Origin: Planococcus antarcticus DSM 14505
GTDB lineage: Bacteria > Bacillota > Bacilli > Bacillales_A > Planococcaceae
Assembly (NCBI RefSeq): GCF_001687565.2
Contig: NZ_CP016534.2
Coordinates: 1,430,501 to 1,494,500, forward strand
DNA length: 64,000 nt
Reading direction: 5' to 3'
Of this stretch, positions 34,776-44,611 are shown piece after piece (the first letter of the stretch is position 1; each line of letters begins with the position of its first letter). The notes beneath the pieces were generated by a model, which saw nothing but the letters and a program-made list of their open reading frames with translations, searched no databases and was not told the origin of the DNA. The position numbers were made by a program, and so were the translations under genes.

Positions 34776-35549
34776 ATGGAATTTATCAGTTGGAAAAAAG
34801 AAGATGGGGTAGCAGTCGCGACGATTAATCGTCCACCGGCAAATGCGTTGTCCCGTTCACTCATTTTAGAAGTCGATGAATTGTTGGACCAGGTAGAGAA
34901 TGATGAAGAAGTTCGTGTCATTGTCTTGCATGGAGAAGGCAGGTTCTTTTCTGCTGGAGCTGACATCAAGGAATTCACAAAAGTATCTTCCGGAGAAGAA
35001 TTTTCGAAATTGTCAGCGAGCGGCCAGGAAGTTTTTGAACGAGTGGAAACCTTTCACAAGCCTGTTATCGCGGCGATTCACGGAGCGGCTTTAGGCGGCG
35101 GATTGGAATTGGCAATGAGTTGCCATATGCGATTTGTCACTGAAAATGCTAAACTGGGGTTACCGGAGCTTCAATTAGGGTTGATCCCCGGATTTGCTGG
35201 GACGCAGCGTTTACCAAGATATGTTGGCGCAGCGAAAGCGGCAGAAATGCTGTTGACGAGTGATCCAATCTCCGGTACAGAAGCAGCGCACTATGGCCTG
35301 GCTAACCGTGCCTATGCAGAAGAAGACCTTCTTTCGGAAACGCTTACAATCGCCCGCAAGATTGCGAAAAAAAGTCCAGTTTCTGTGAAAGCAGCGATTC
35401 AGATGTTGCAGTACACAAAGCATGCGTCGTATCATGAAGGCGTAAATGCAGAAGCTCAATCTTTTGGAACCGTTTTTGTTTCAGAAGATGCAAAAGAAGG
35501 AATCCAGGCTTTTTTGGAAAAACGCGAAGCGCAATTTAAAGGGAAATAA
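34776..35549 (+). CDS. fadB: Enoyl-CoA hydratase/isomerase family protein (FadB-like)
   Basis: Crotonase-fold enzyme hydrating trans-2-enoyl-CoA in beta-oxidation. [10 protein letters not shown] and [19 protein letters not shown] supply the oxyanion hole; both catalytic glutamates appear conserved ([19 protein letters not shown] and KAAEMLL). 257 aa. Shine-Dalgarno AAAGGAGGGG. Placement after fadR and before etfBA equals the B. subtilis operon, where it is called fadB; it is not the bifunctional E. coli FadB. Confidence 0.92.
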   Translation: MEFISWKKEDGVAVATINRPPANALSRSLILEVDELLDQVENDEEVRVIVLHGEGRFFSAGADIKEFTKVSSGEEFSKLSASGQEVFERVETFHKPVIAAIHGAALGGGLELAMSCHMRFVTENAKLGLPELQLGLIPGFAGTQRLPRYVGAAKAAEMLLTSDPISGTEAAHYGLANRAYAEEDLLSETLTIARKIAKKSPVSVKAAIQMLQYTKHASYHEGVNAEAQSFGTVFVSEDAKEGIQAFLEKREAQFKGK

Positions 35550-35569
35550 TACTTGGGAGGTTTACGTTC

Positions 35570-36343
35570 ATGAACATTTATGTATTGGTAAAACGTACGT
35601 TTGACACAGAAGAGAAAATCGTCGTTTCAGGAGGACAAATCCAGGAGGACGGAGCGGAATTCATCATCAATCCTTACGATGAATACGCAATTGAAGAAGC
35701 AATCACTGTTCGTGATGCACACGGCGGCGAAGTGACAGTCGTCACAATTGGTAGTGATGAAGCAGAGAAACAGCTGCGCACAGCGCTTGCAATGGGTGCT
35801 GACAAAGCTGTATTGATTAATACAGAAGACGATATTGAAGAAATGGACCAGTTTACTTCTGCGTACATACTGGCTGAATATTTGAAAGACAAAGAAGCTG
35901 ATTTGATTTTAGCTGGTAACGTTGCAATTGACGGTGGATCTGGACAAGTCGGACCCCGAGTTGCTGATTTACTTGGCATCAACTATGTGACGACCATCAC
36001 TAGCTTGAGCATTGAAGGCGAAAAAGTAACAATCATCCGTGATATCGAAGGAGATGCGGAAGAATTGGAAACGTCATTGCCGCTACTTGTAACGGCTCAG
36101 CAGGGCTTAAACGAGCCGCGTTACCCATCACTTCCAGGAATCATGAAAGCGAAGAAAAAGCCGCTTGAAGAATTGGAATTGGACGATTTGGATATCGAAG
36201 AAGACGATGTAGAGGCGAAAACAGAAACAATCGAAATTTACCTGCCGCCGAAAAAAGCAGCTGGTCGTATTCTTGAAGGCGACATCTCTAACCAGGTAAC
36301 AGAACTGGTTGGCCTACTGCGCAACGAAGCAAAAGTTATCTGA
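35570..36343 (+). CDS. etfB: Electron transfer flavoprotein beta subunit
   Basis: ETF beta takes electrons from acyl-CoA dehydrogenases with EtfA. N-terminus MNIYVLVKRTFDTEEKI; AMP-binding region DGGSGQVGPRVADLLGINYVTTI (in part GSGQVGPRVADLLG); EPRYPSLPGIMKAKKKP near residue 180. 257 aa. It is separated from etfA by 305 bases carrying two tandem family A repeats, unusual for genes whose products form a 1:1 heterodimer. Confidence 0.96.
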   Translation: MNIYVLVKRTFDTEEKIVVSGGQIQEDGAEFIINPYDEYAIEEAITVRDAHGGEVTVVTIGSDEAEKQLRTALAMGADKAVLINTEDDIEEMDQFTSAYILAEYLKDKEADLILAGNVAIDGGSGQVGPRVADLLGINYVTTITSLSIEGEKVTIIRDIEGDAEELETSLPLLVTAQQGLNEPRYPSLPGIMKAKKKPLEELELDDLDIEEDDVEAKTETIEIYLPPKKAAGRILEGDISNQVTELVGLLRNEAKVI

Positions 36344-36352
36344 TTAAAAAAG

Positions 36353-36582
36353 AAAAGCGAAGGTGCCCGTTCAGCTCTGACAGGCATAAGACAGACCAGC
36401 AAAGCGGTCAATTTTTGCCGCAAAGCTGGGTTGACTTATGACCCGAAGAGCTGGGCACCGGAGCCTGGACAAAGAAAAGCGAAGGTGCCCGTTCAGCTCT
36501 GACAGGCATAAGACAGATCAGCAAAGCGGTCAATTTTTGCCGCAAAGCTGGGTTGACTTATGACCCGAAGAGCTGGGCACTT
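36353..36582 (+). repeat. Two tandem family A hairpin repeats between etfB and etfA
   Basis: Copies start AAAAGCGAAGGTGCCCG at 36353 and 36475 (period 122) and are nearly identical. Arms GTGCCC/GGGCAC and AGCTCT/AGAGCT; inner pairs CATAAG/CTTATG, CCAGC/GCTGG and GCGG/CCGC. No terminator or clear promoter accompanies them. Confidence 0.9.
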
Positions 36583-36648
36583 CCAATTAACTAAACGAGA
36601 ATAAACATACCATATATTTTTCACATCTACTTAGGGGGTAAGCAGACC

Positions 36649-37614
36649 ATGGCGAAAAAAGTATTAGTTTTAGGCGAAACACGTGAAGGCTCTTTGCGTA
36701 ATGTCTCATTTGAAGCAATTGCGGCTGCCAAGAAAATTTCTGGCGGCGGAGAAGTAGTAGGAGTTTTACTCGGGGATTCGGTTGCTGATTTTGGCGCTGA
36801 ATTGATCGCATATGGTGCAGACCGTGTTATAACGGTTGAGCATCCGCACTTGAAATCATACACATCTGATGGCTATGGCCAGGCATTTATGGCAGTTGTT
36901 GAGCAGGAAAGCCCAGAAGGCCTTGTCTTTGGCCATACAGCAGTTGGTAAAGACTTAGCACCGAAAATCGCTTCTAAATTACAGGCTGGACTGATTTCGG
37001 ATGTAACGGATATTGAAGGCGAAGGCGCTGATGCAGTTTTCATCCGTCCGATTTTCTCTGGTAAAGCATTTGAAAAAGTGAAACTTAAAGAAGGCATCGA
37101 TTTTATTACTGTGCGCGCGAACAATATTGCGCCTCTCGAAAAACAGGAACGTTCCGGCGATGTTAGCTCGTTGTCGGTAGACATCACGAATCTGCGTACG
37201 ATCATCAAAAATGTAGTACGCAAATCAGCTGAAGGCGTCGATCTTTCTGAAGCGAAAGTTATTGTAGCCGGAGGACGTGGCGTTAAGAGTGCAGATGGAT
37301 TCGAGCAATTGCACGAATTGGCGAATCTTCTTGGCGGTGCTGTTGGTGCATCCCGTGGAGCTTGTGACGCGGATTATTGCGATTATTCTCTTCAAATCGG
37401 ACAGACAGGTAAAGTCGTAACGCCTGACCTGTATATCGCAGCTGGTATTTCTGGAGCAATCCAGCATATGGCTGGTATGTCCAACTCGAAAGTAATCGTA
37501 GCGATCAACAAAGATCCAGAGGCAAACATCTTCAAAGTAGCAGATTACGGCATTGTCGGAGACTTGTTCGAAGTTATTCCAATGCTGACAGAAGAATTTA
37601 AGAAAGTAATGTAA
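36649..37614 (+). CDS. etfA: Electron transfer flavoprotein alpha subunit
   Basis: FAD-binding subunit of ETF. The N-terminal domain holds [21 protein letters not shown]; the C-terminal FAD domain has [53 protein letters not shown] and [19 protein letters not shown]. 321 aa. AGGGGGT ribosome site. Works with EtfB and an acyl-CoA dehydrogenase that is not encoded in this window. Confidence 0.97.
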   Translation: MAKKVLVLGETREGSLRNVSFEAIAAAKKISGGGEVVGVLLGDSVADFGAELIAYGADRVITVEHPHLKSYTSDGYGQAFMAVVEQESPEGLVFGHTAVGKDLAPKIASKLQAGLISDVTDIEGEGADAVFIRPIFSGKAFEKVKLKEGIDFITVRANNIAPLEKQERSGDVSSLSVDITNLRTIIKNVVRKSAEGVDLSEAKVIVAGGRGVKSADGFEQLHELANLLGGAVGASRGACDADYCDYSLQIGQTGKVVTPDLYIAAGISGAIQHMAGMSNSKVIVAINKDPEANIFKVADYGIVGDLFEVIPMLTEEFKKVM

Positions 37615-37647
37615 TGGTAAGAAACGTCTAATCGCTAAATTGTTAAA

Positions 37648-37693
37648 CTTAAACAGGTGGAGAGAGATTACACATTTTCTTCGCCTGTTTTTA
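37648..37693 (+). terminator. etfA terminator
   Basis: AAACAGGTGGAG pairs with CTTCGCCTGTTT (two non-Watson-Crick positions) followed by a T-run. Confidence 0.7.
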
Positions 37694-37735
37694 ATTTGTA
37701 GTTTTTAGTAGGTCTTGACTCGTTTTGTTTTCATC

Positions 37736-37832
37736 TTGCCGGTTGCTTGAAGTGCAGGACGACTCCTGCGGAATAGTGAAACAACTGAGACCCCGCAGGA
37801 AGCGAGCGCCAAAACGGAAAGCACCAGTTTAA
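37736..37832 (+). repeat. Family B repeat, diverged
   Basis: Contains GACGACTCCTGCGGAATAGTG and CTGAGACCCCGCAGGAAGCG (positions 37758-37808), matching the family B core; ends have diverged. The remainder of 37833-38042 is the trxA promoter region with TTATACTC near 37997. The first motif is quoted in full only in part here: GACTCCTGCGGAATAG. Confidence 0.6.
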
Positions 37833-38042
37833 GCTCCTTGCCTATTCTTTTCACCTGAGCATCTACAAAAACGCTACTTGACTAAAGATGAGAGAGCGTT
37901 CACCGAAACGAAAAGCATGCTAATATCCGTTTAACGCCACTACCTAACGGGTACTTGGGGAGTAGGCAAAAAAATGGCTAGTGTTTTTAACGCATGTTAT
38001 ACTCTGTATATAGTTTGGTTTAATCATAAGGAGGAATTATTC

Positions 38043-38357
38043 ATGGCAATCGTACACGGTACAGATCAGAACTTTTCACAAGAAGTATCAGAAGGACTCG
38101 TTTTAGTAGATTTTTGGGCAACTTGGTGCGGACCATGTAAAATGATCGCTCCAGTGCTGGAAGAGTTAGATGCTGAAATGAGCGATAAAGTTAAAATCGT
38201 AAAAGTTGATGTCGATCAAAACCAGGAAACTGCTGGAAATTACGGCATTATGTCAATTCCGACTTTGTTATTTCTAAAAGACGGAGAGACAGTTGATAAA
38301 GTGGTTGGTTTCAGACCAAAAGAAGCATTAGCTGAAATGGTTGAAAAACACGCATAA
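38043..38357 (+). CDS. trxA: Thioredoxin
   Basis: 104-aa thioredoxin, general disulfide reductase. Active site WCGPC in FWATWCGPCKM, cis-proline in SIPTLLFLKDG. The ATG at 38043 follows AAGGAGG (38029-38035); an upstream in-frame ATG at 37974 adds a non-conserved 23-residue extension and lies in the promoter. A terminator separates it from uvrC. Confidence 0.97.
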   Translation: MAIVHGTDQNFSQEVSEGLVLVDFWATWCGPCKMIAPVLEELDAEMSDKVKIVKVDVDQNQETAGNYGIMSIPTLLFLKDGETVDKVVGFRPKEALAEMVEKHA

Positions 38358-38363
38358 TTCTTA

Positions 38364-38397
38364 ACCGGGTCCAGTGATGGTACCCGGTTTTTTAATA
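38364..38397 (+). terminator. trxA terminator
   Basis: ACCGGGT / ACCCGGT stem with an 11-base loop and T6 tail. Confidence 0.88.
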
Positions 38398-38411
38398 GGG
38401 TGAGATAAAAA

Positions 38412-40208
38412 ATGGCTAACGAATTGATTCAACACAAACTGGCAATATTGCCTGATCAACCAGGTTGTTATTTGATGAAAGATCGCCAAAATACCGTTAT
38501 TTATGTCGGAAAGGCGAAAGTTCTCAAAAACCGCGTGCGTTCTTATTTTACGGGCAGTCACGACACAAAAACACAGCGTTTGGTCAATGAAATCGAGGAT
38601 TTTGAGTATATCGTCACGTCTTCTGATAAAGAAGCGCTAATTCTCGAATTGAATTTGATCAAGAAATACGATCCGAAATATAACATTATGCTGAAGGATG
38701 ATAAAAGCTACCCATATCTGAAGATCACAGGAGAGCGCCATCCGAAGCTGATTACGACCAGACAGGTCAAAAAAGATAAAGGAAAATATTTTGGCCCTTA
38801 TCCGAATGCATACGCTGCAGCAGAGACAAAAAAATTACTGGACCGTCTATATCCGTTGCGAAAATGTCACACGATGCCTGACCGAGTTTGCCTGTATTAC
38901 CACCTGGGTCAATGTCTGGCACCTTGTGTTAAGCCGGTTGAAAAAGAGACTTATAAGGAACTAATCGACGGCATCACAAAATTTCTTAACGGCGGATTCC
39001 GTGAAGTAAAGCATCAATTGGTCGAAAAGATGTCGCAAGCATCCGAAAACCTGGAATTTGAACGGGCTAAGGAATACCGTGATCAAATCTCAATGATTGA
39101 GACTGTTATGGAAAAACAGAAAATGGCGATGAACGATTTTACCAACCGTGACGTTTTTGCTTATGCAGTCGACAAAGGCTGGATGTGCGTGCAAGTGTTT
39201 TTTGTGCGCCAAGGCAAATTAATAGAACGTGACGTCTCGCTGTTTCCACTGTACCGAGATCCGGAAGAGGAATTTTTAACTTATCTCGGTCAGTTTTATG
39301 AAAAAGCCAACCATGTAAAACCAAGTGAAATTCTGCTACCGGAAGCGGATGACCCTGATATGCTGAAAGAGTGGCTCGGGGTGCGTGTGCTGGTTCCACA
39401 GCGCGGAAAGAAAAAGGACCTGGTGGCGTTGGCAAAGAAAAATGCTGATATCGCCATTAAGGAAAAATTTCAGTTATTGGAGCGGCAGGAAGAACGGACG
39501 ATTGGAGCATGTGCAGACTTGGGTGAAGCGATGAACATCGAAACACCGTTGCGCATCGAAGCTTTCGATAACTCGCACATTCAGGGAGCCGATGCAGTGT
39601 CTGCGATGATTACGTTCATTGACGGCAAGCCTTCCAAAAAAGATTACCGTAAATACAAAACGCGGAATGCTTCCAAGCCTGATGATTATGCGGCAATGCG
39701 TGAGGTTATCCGTCGGCGTTACTCGCGTGTCTTAAAAGATGGCTTGCCTTTGCCTGACCTAATCGTCATTGATGGCGGCAAAGGACAGATGGAATCAGCG
39801 CGTGAAATCCTTGAAGATGAACTGGGATTATCAATTCCGATTGCCGGTCTTGCAAAAGACGCAAAACACCAAACTTCTCAATTGCTATATGGGTCTCCGG
39901 CTGAAATTGTGCCGCTGAAGCGGACCAGTGAAGCTTTTTACTTGTTGCAGCGGATTCAGGATGAAGTGCACCGCTTTGTTATAACCTTCCATCGTCAGCT
40001 GCGCGGCAAAAACTCGATTCAATCGGCGCTTGACGGACTTGAAGGAGTGGGGCCGAAGCGGAAACAGCAGCTGTTAAAGCATTTCGGATCTGTCAAAAAA
40101 ATCAAAGAAGCTTCAGTAGAAGAAATCAAACAGGCCGGCATGCCTAAAGCTCTGGCGTTGACCATTGAACAATATTTTGCAGAGGATATATTGCCAAGCG
40201 AATCATAA
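38412..40208 (+). CDS. uvrC: Excinuclease ABC subunit C
   Basis: Makes both incisions in nucleotide-excision repair. GIY-YIG nuclease domain at the N-terminus ([19 protein letters not shown], with NRVRSYF), UVR motif (about residues 200-235), RNase H-like nuclease ([11 protein letters not shown] ... VIDGGKGQ) and C-terminal helix-hairpin-helix ([17 protein letters not shown]). 598 aa, standard. No LexA box is evident in the 54 bases upstream. Confidence 0.97.
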   Translation: MANELIQHKLAILPDQPGCYLMKDRQNTVIYVGKAKVLKNRVRSYFTGSHDTKTQRLVNEIEDFEYIVTSSDKEALILELNLIKKYDPKYNIMLKDDKSYPYLKITGERHPKLITTRQVKKDKGKYFGPYPNAYAAAETKKLLDRLYPLRKCHTMPDRVCLYYHLGQCLAPCVKPVEKETYKELIDGITKFLNGGFREVKHQLVEKMSQASENLEFERAKEYRDQISMIETVMEKQKMAMNDFTNRDVFAYAVDKGWMCVQVFFVRQGKLIERDVSLFPLYRDPEEEFLTYLGQFYEKANHVKPSEILLPEADDPDMLKEWLGVRVLVPQRGKKKDLVALAKKNADIAIKEKFQLLERQEERTIGACADLGEAMNIETPLRIEAFDNSHIQGADAVSAMITFIDGKPSKKDYRKYKTRNASKPDDYAAMREVIRRRYSRVLKDGLPLPDLIVIDGGKGQMESAREILEDELGLSIPIAGLAKDAKHQTSQLLYGSPAEIVPLKRTSEAFYLLQRIQDEVHRFVITFHRQLRGKNSIQSALDGLEGVGPKRKQQLLKHFGSVKKIKEASVEEIKQAGMPKALALTIEQYFAEDILPSES

Positions 40209-40224
40209 CATGTTATTGTAAAAG

Positions 40225-40486
40225 AATATTTAGATCACTTGGAAAAGTGATGATAGAGGTGCGAACGTCAATAGTAAGCATTCGGAGATTTGCAGAATCT
40301 GAGACGAATGGTGAAAGGGGCGGTCGCCGAAGTGTGCCTGTAACTGCTATAGCGCATGCTGGTTCTGCATTTAAGAGGTGCAGAGCTGTCAGAGTCAATC
40401 TCTGGAGGGCTATCTCACATGGGCGTTTTTCGTGCATGACAAAAGAGGTGGTTTGCCGCGGTTGCGGTAAACCACCTCTTTTTGTG
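40225..40486 (+). promoter_or_regulatory. Lysine riboswitch (L-box) with terminator, upstream of lysC
   Basis: AGAGGTGCGAACGTCAA (40254-40270) and GTGAAAGGGGCGGTCGCCGA (from 40311) are signature L-box segments; CTGGTTCTGCAT and GTCAGAGTCAATCTCTGG follow. The expression platform is a strong terminator, AAAAGAGGTGGTTTGCCGC (40441-40459) with GCGGTAAACCACCTCTTTTT (40464-40483). Lysine binding should terminate transcription before lysC. No protein is encoded in 40209-40560. Confidence 0.95.
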
Positions 40487-40560
40487 TCTGGCTATGTTGT
40501 CTTTAAGGCATCATGGTCAGCCATTTTGAGGGCCACATACTGAATGTGGGAGTGAATGGA

Positions 40561-41778
40561 ATGAAAACGATCGTCATGAAGTTTGGAGGGACGTCTGTCG
40601 CGACTCCAGAAAAAATCATTAGTGTAGCGAAGAGGGCCATTCGTGAAAAAGAACAGAGGAAACGCGTCGTCATTGTTGTTTCGGCAATGGGCAAGACGAC
40701 TGACACCCTGCTCGGACTAGCAGGAGAAATTTCTTCAGAGCCACCAAAGCGAGAAATGGATATGTTACTAGCAACTGGGGAGCAAGTCACCATTTCTTTA
40801 TTGGCAATGGCTTTTAAAAAGCTAGGTCATGAAGCATTGTCTTTTACCGGCTGGCAGGCGGGAATTGAAACTGAATCCGTGCCGCGCAATGCCCGTATCG
40901 AAAAGATCCATACCGAGCGCCTTGAACGTGTACTAGAAAATGGCTATTTTTGCGTTGTTGCTGGCTTTCAAGGAGTCGATAAAATTGGCAATATCACAAC
41001 GCTTGGCAGGGGCGGATCCGATACGACGGCTGTTGCGCTTGCCGCTGCTTTGAAAGCGGAGAAATGTGAGATCTACACAGATGTCAACGGCGTCTATACA
41101 TCCGATCCACGACATGTCACAGGTGCTCGCAAGCTACAACAAATTTCTTATGATGAAATGCTGGAACTCGCTAATTTGGGTGCGGGTGTCTTGCACCCAC
41201 GGGCGGTCGAGTTTGCAAAAAACAATCATGTTCCATTATCCGTCAGAGCGAGTTATTCAGATGAGCCTGGCACAATCATACAAGAGGTGATCACTGTGGA
41301 GAAAAACTTAATCGTCAGAGGCGTCGCGTTTGAAACAGGAATCGCACGTGTAACCGTAACCTATAAAAAGCCATTTAACGGATCCTTGGCTAATATTTTT
41401 ACAAAGCTTGCTGAACATCAGATAGACGTAGACATTATCGTCCAAAGCATTAGCGATGAATTTCCACCATCCGTGTCTTTTTCCATCAGCCAGGAAAGCC
41501 TTGAAGAAACACGCCGTGTCTTGATAGAAGCCAAAGAAGAAATTGGCTTCTTGTCGCTGAATGTTGAAGTAGGTTTGTCGAAAGTGTCGATTGTCGGCTC
41601 TGGCATGGTATCGAATCCTGGAGTAGCGGCACGGATGTTCGATGTACTAAGAAGTGAAGAGATTCAAGTGAAAATGGTCAGTACCTCAGAGATTAAAATT
41701 TCGGTGGTTGTGCCGGAAGTAGATATGAACAAGTCGGCAAATGCGTTGCACGAGGCGTACGGACTTTCTGAAGTTTAG
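40561..41778 (+). CDS. lysC: Aspartate kinase, lysine-sensitive type
   Basis: First step of lysine, threonine, methionine and diaminopimelate synthesis. VMKFGGTSV starts the kinase domain; GRGGSDTTA and DPRHVTGARKL complete the active site; two ACT domains follow from about residue 250 (VSIVGSGMVSNPGVAARMF). ATG at 40561 has GGGAG 8 bases upstream. 405 aa. GTG codon 246 (41296) with AGAGGTGAT just before it probably initiates a separate 160-residue regulatory chain, as the B. subtilis enzyme does. Controlled by the lysine riboswitch. Confidence 0.95.
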   Translation: MKTIVMKFGGTSVATPEKIISVAKRAIREKEQRKRVVIVVSAMGKTTDTLLGLAGEISSEPPKREMDMLLATGEQVTISLLAMAFKKLGHEALSFTGWQAGIETESVPRNARIEKIHTERLERVLENGYFCVVAGFQGVDKIGNITTLGRGGSDTTAVALAAALKAEKCEIYTDVNGVYTSDPRHVTGARKLQQISYDEMLELANLGAGVLHPRAVEFAKNNHVPLSVRASYSDEPGTIIQEVITVEKNLIVRGVAFETGIARVTVTYKKPFNGSLANIFTKLAEHQIDVDIIVQSISDEFPPSVSFSISQESLEETRRVLIEAKEEIGFLSLNVEVGLSKVSIVGSGMVSNPGVAARMFDVLRSEEIQVKMVSTSEIKISVVVPEVDMNKSANALHEAYGLSEV

Positions 41779-41903
41779 CTAAGCTGAGGAATGCTCATCT
41801 ACAGTTAAAATGACGGTTCGTGAAAATATTCACAAAACGTTCAAATTCTCAATGGCAATATTACAATAATACATGCGGCAGTAGAATAGGACAGTTTAGA
41901 CAT

Positions 41904-41938
41904 AAAAAGCGATTCTCAATTAGAGAATCGCTTTTTAG
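41904..41938 (+). terminator. lysC terminator
   Basis: AAAAAGCGATTCTC / GAGAATCGCTTTTT, perfect 14-bp stem, T-run. Confidence 0.93.
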
Positions 41939-42044
41939 TAAGATTCTATTAAAACGGTTACATTCCAATGTGTTTTGCTAGTGATAGGGCGTCCCGTACC
42001 CTCTAAATGCTTGGTAACTATCTGTTTAAAAGAGTTTCGTTGCC

Positions 42045-42093
42045 TTGACGCTCCAAGAGGGTGGGAGTACAATAAATATGTCATATTATTGTA
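42045..42093 (+). promoter_or_regulatory. sdhCAB promoter with dyad over -10/start site
   Basis: TTGACG (42045-42050), 17-base spacer, TACAAT (42068-42073). TACAATAAATATG (42068-42080) and TCATATTATTGTA (42081-42093) form a near-perfect inverted repeat (one extra A) covering the -10 and predicted start, a classic operator position. A cre-like TTAAAACGGTTACA (one mismatch at a conserved G) lies at 41949-41962. Confidence 0.6.
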
Positions 42094-42179
42094 TCATGAT
42101 GGTGTGCGGCTTCAGTTGCTTTTGCAATATATTGCCTGCTCTGGACGCTGCCAATTAATGTTTTGAGGGGGGTAAAATT

Positions 42180-42794
42180 TTGAATAACAATCGTGAATTT
42201 TTAATGCGTAGGCTGCACTCATTGTTGGGAATTATTCCTATTGGCATATTCTTAACACAGCACTTAATCGTCAACCATTTTGCTACACAAGGAGAAGAGG
42301 CATTTAATACTGCATCTCACTTTTTAGCGAATCTTCCATTCGTTATTTTCCTGGAGATATTTGTCATTTACTTGCCGATTATGTACCACGCGTTCTATGG
42401 CCTATACATAGCGTTTACTTCGAAGAACAATCCTGGGCATTATAGCTATATGCGCAATATGTTGTTTGTTGCACAGCGCTATACGGGAGTCTTCCTGGTA
42501 GTCTTCATCGCTTGGCACATCTTTGAAACAAGATTCCAGGTCGCAATCGGAGCAGCTGCTGAAGCTGATTTCAACATGATGGCAAATATCCTGGATAATC
42601 CTTGGATGATGGCATTCTACATCGTTGGTGTTCTAGCAGCAACTTTCCACTTTGCAAATGGACTTTGGTCTTTCCTTGTTACTTGGGGAATTACACAATC
42701 CGCGACAGCACAGCGATATACAACTTATTTCACACTTCTAGTATTTATTGTATTATCGATTATTGGTATCAGAGCATTGTTTGCATTCGTTTGA
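42180..42794 (+). CDS. sdhC: Succinate dehydrogenase cytochrome b558 subunit
   Basis: 204-aa diheme membrane anchor of complex II that passes electrons to menaquinone. TTG start giving NNNREFLMRRLHSLLG, parallel to B. subtilis SdhC (SGNREFYFRRLHSLLG), with ribosome site GAGGGGGG. Five membrane helices; candidate heme-ligating histidines occur in RRLHSLLG, TQHLIVNHF, IMYHAFYG and FIAWHIFE. First gene of sdhCAB. Confidence 0.95.
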   Translation: MNNNREFLMRRLHSLLGIIPIGIFLTQHLIVNHFATQGEEAFNTASHFLANLPFVIFLEIFVIYLPIMYHAFYGLYIAFTSKNNPGHYSYMRNMLFVAQRYTGVFLVVFIAWHIFETRFQVAIGAAAEADFNMMANILDNPWMMAFYIVGVLAATFHFANGLWSFLVTWGITQSATAQRYTTYFTLLVFIVLSIIGIRALFAFV

Positions 42795-42839
42795 GAATGA
42801 CTCAATTATTGGTGAACTAAAAGAGGAGTGAATACTAAC

Positions 42840-44588
42840 ATGGCAAAGGGCAAAATTTCTATCGTCGGTGGCGGCCTTGCCGGCTTAATGGCATCAATTA
42901 AAGTTGCAGAGGCAGGCGCTCCGGTCGATTTATTCTCAATCGTTCCCGTTAAACGGTCCCACTCAGTATGTGCACAAGGTGGGATCAATGGTGCGGTTAA
43001 TACAAAGGGTGAAGGGGATTCTCCGGACATCCACTTTGACGACACGGTTTACGGTGGCGACTTTCTAGCGAATCAGCGCCCTGTAAAAGCAATGGCGGAT
43101 GCAGCACCAGGAATTATCCGTATGTTCGATCGTATGGGCGTTATGTTTAACCGTACGCCGGAAGGTCTTCTAGATTTCCGTCGTTTTGGTGGAACAATGT
43201 ACCATAGAACAGCATTTGCTGGAGCTACAACTGGGCAGCAATTATTATATGCATTGGATGAGCAAGTCCGCCGCTACGAAGTAAGCGGACTGATTACAAA
43301 ATACGAAGGTTGGGAATTCCTTGGTCTTGTTCTTGACGAGCAGGGCGTAAGCAAAGGAATTACAGCTCAAAATATGACGACAATGGAAATTAAATCGTTC
43401 CGTGCAGATGCTGTTATCATGGCAACCGGCGGACCAGGGATTATTTTCGGGAAATCGACGAACTCTGTTATTAATACAGGGTCAGCGGCTTCTATCGTCT
43501 ATCAGCAAGGCGCATACTACGCGAACGGCGAATTTATCCAAATTCACCCGACAGCGATTCCAGGAGACGATAAACTGCGCTTAATGTCAGAGTCGGCTCG
43601 TGGAGAAGGCGGACGCATTTGGACGTATAAAGACGGCAAGCCTTGGTATTTCCTTGAAGAAAAGTATCCGGCTTACGGAAACCTGGTTCCACGTGATATT
43701 GCAACGCGTGAAATCTTTGATGTCTGCGTTAACCAGAAGCTCGGTATTAACGGCGAGAACATGGTCTACCTTGATCTTTCACATAAAGATCCTAAGGAAC
43801 TTGACATCAAACTCGGTGGAATCATCGAGATCTATGAGAAATTCACAGGTGATGATCCCCGTAAAGTACCAATGAAAATCTTCCCTGCTGTCCATTACTC
43901 AATGGGTGGACTATGGGTTGATGATCATCAAATGACAAGCATTCCTGGCGTTTTGGCTGCGGGTGAATGTGATTATTCTCAGCACGGTGGTAATCGTCTG
44001 GGTGCAAACTCATTGTTGTCAGCAATTTACGGCGGAATGGTCGCAGGACCTAACGCTCTTGAATACGTAAACGGTCTTGATGTACTAGCGGAAGATCTTC
44101 CTTCAGCGATTTACGAACAGCATGAAGCAAAAGAACAGCGCATTTGGGAAGAGATTTTGGCATTGGACGGCACAGAAAACGCTTATGTTCTCCATAAGGA
44201 ATTGGGCGAATGGATGACGGACAATGTTACAGTGGTACGCTATAACGATCGTTTAGAGAAGACGGATAAAAAAATACAAGAACTTCTTGAACGTTTCAAC
44301 CATATCAGCATCACCGATACGCAGCTTTGGAGCAACCAAGGCGCAATGTTTACACGTCAATTGCGAAATATGCTACATTTAGCACGAGCAATCACGATCG
44401 GGGCACTCAACCGGAACGAAAGTCGCGGAGCGCATTACAAACCGGATTTCCCGGAACGTAATGACGAGGAATACCTGAAAACGACGATGGCGAAATTCAA
44501 TGGCTTTGATGCACCTATCTTCCATTATGAAGAAGTCGACACATCGCTGATTCCACCGCGTAAACGTGATTATTCTGCAAAAGCATAA
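42840..44588 (+). CDS. sdhA: Succinate dehydrogenase flavoprotein subunit
   Basis: Catalytic subunit oxidising succinate to fumarate. FAD-binding SIVGGGLAGLMASIKVAEAG at the N-terminus; the histidine in RSHSVCAQGGING is the covalent flavin attachment site; HPTAIPGDDKLRLMSESARGEGG region (HPTAIPG, SARGEGG) forms the active site; YSMGGLWVD follows. 582 aa from ATG 42840 (GAGGAG at 42823-42828); the GTG at 42828 overlaps the ribosome site and is rejected. Middle gene of sdhCAB. Confidence 0.96.
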   Translation: MAKGKISIVGGGLAGLMASIKVAEAGAPVDLFSIVPVKRSHSVCAQGGINGAVNTKGEGDSPDIHFDDTVYGGDFLANQRPVKAMADAAPGIIRMFDRMGVMFNRTPEGLLDFRRFGGTMYHRTAFAGATTGQQLLYALDEQVRRYEVSGLITKYEGWEFLGLVLDEQGVSKGITAQNMTTMEIKSFRADAVIMATGGPGIIFGKSTNSVINTGSAASIVYQQGAYYANGEFIQIHPTAIPGDDKLRLMSESARGEGGRIWTYKDGKPWYFLEEKYPAYGNLVPRDIATREIFDVCVNQKLGINGENMVYLDLSHKDPKELDIKLGGIIEIYEKFTGDDPRKVPMKIFPAVHYSMGGLWVDDHQMTSIPGVLAAGECDYSQHGGNRLGANSLLSAIYGGMVAGPNALEYVNGLDVLAEDLPSAIYEQHEAKEQRIWEEILALDGTENAYVLHKELGEWMTDNVTVVRYNDRLEKTDKKIQELLERFNHISITDTQLWSNQGAMFTRQLRNMLHLARAITIGALNRNESRGAHYKPDFPERNDEEYLKTTMAKFNGFDAPIFHYEEVDTSLIPPRKRDYSAKA

Positions 44589-44611
44589 TCATAGAAGGGA
44601 GCTAATTTACC

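Noticed and set aside
40247..40543. 98-codon plus-strand frame upstream of lysC
   Set aside because: It lies wholly within the lysine riboswitch and its terminator; the RNA explains the conservation.
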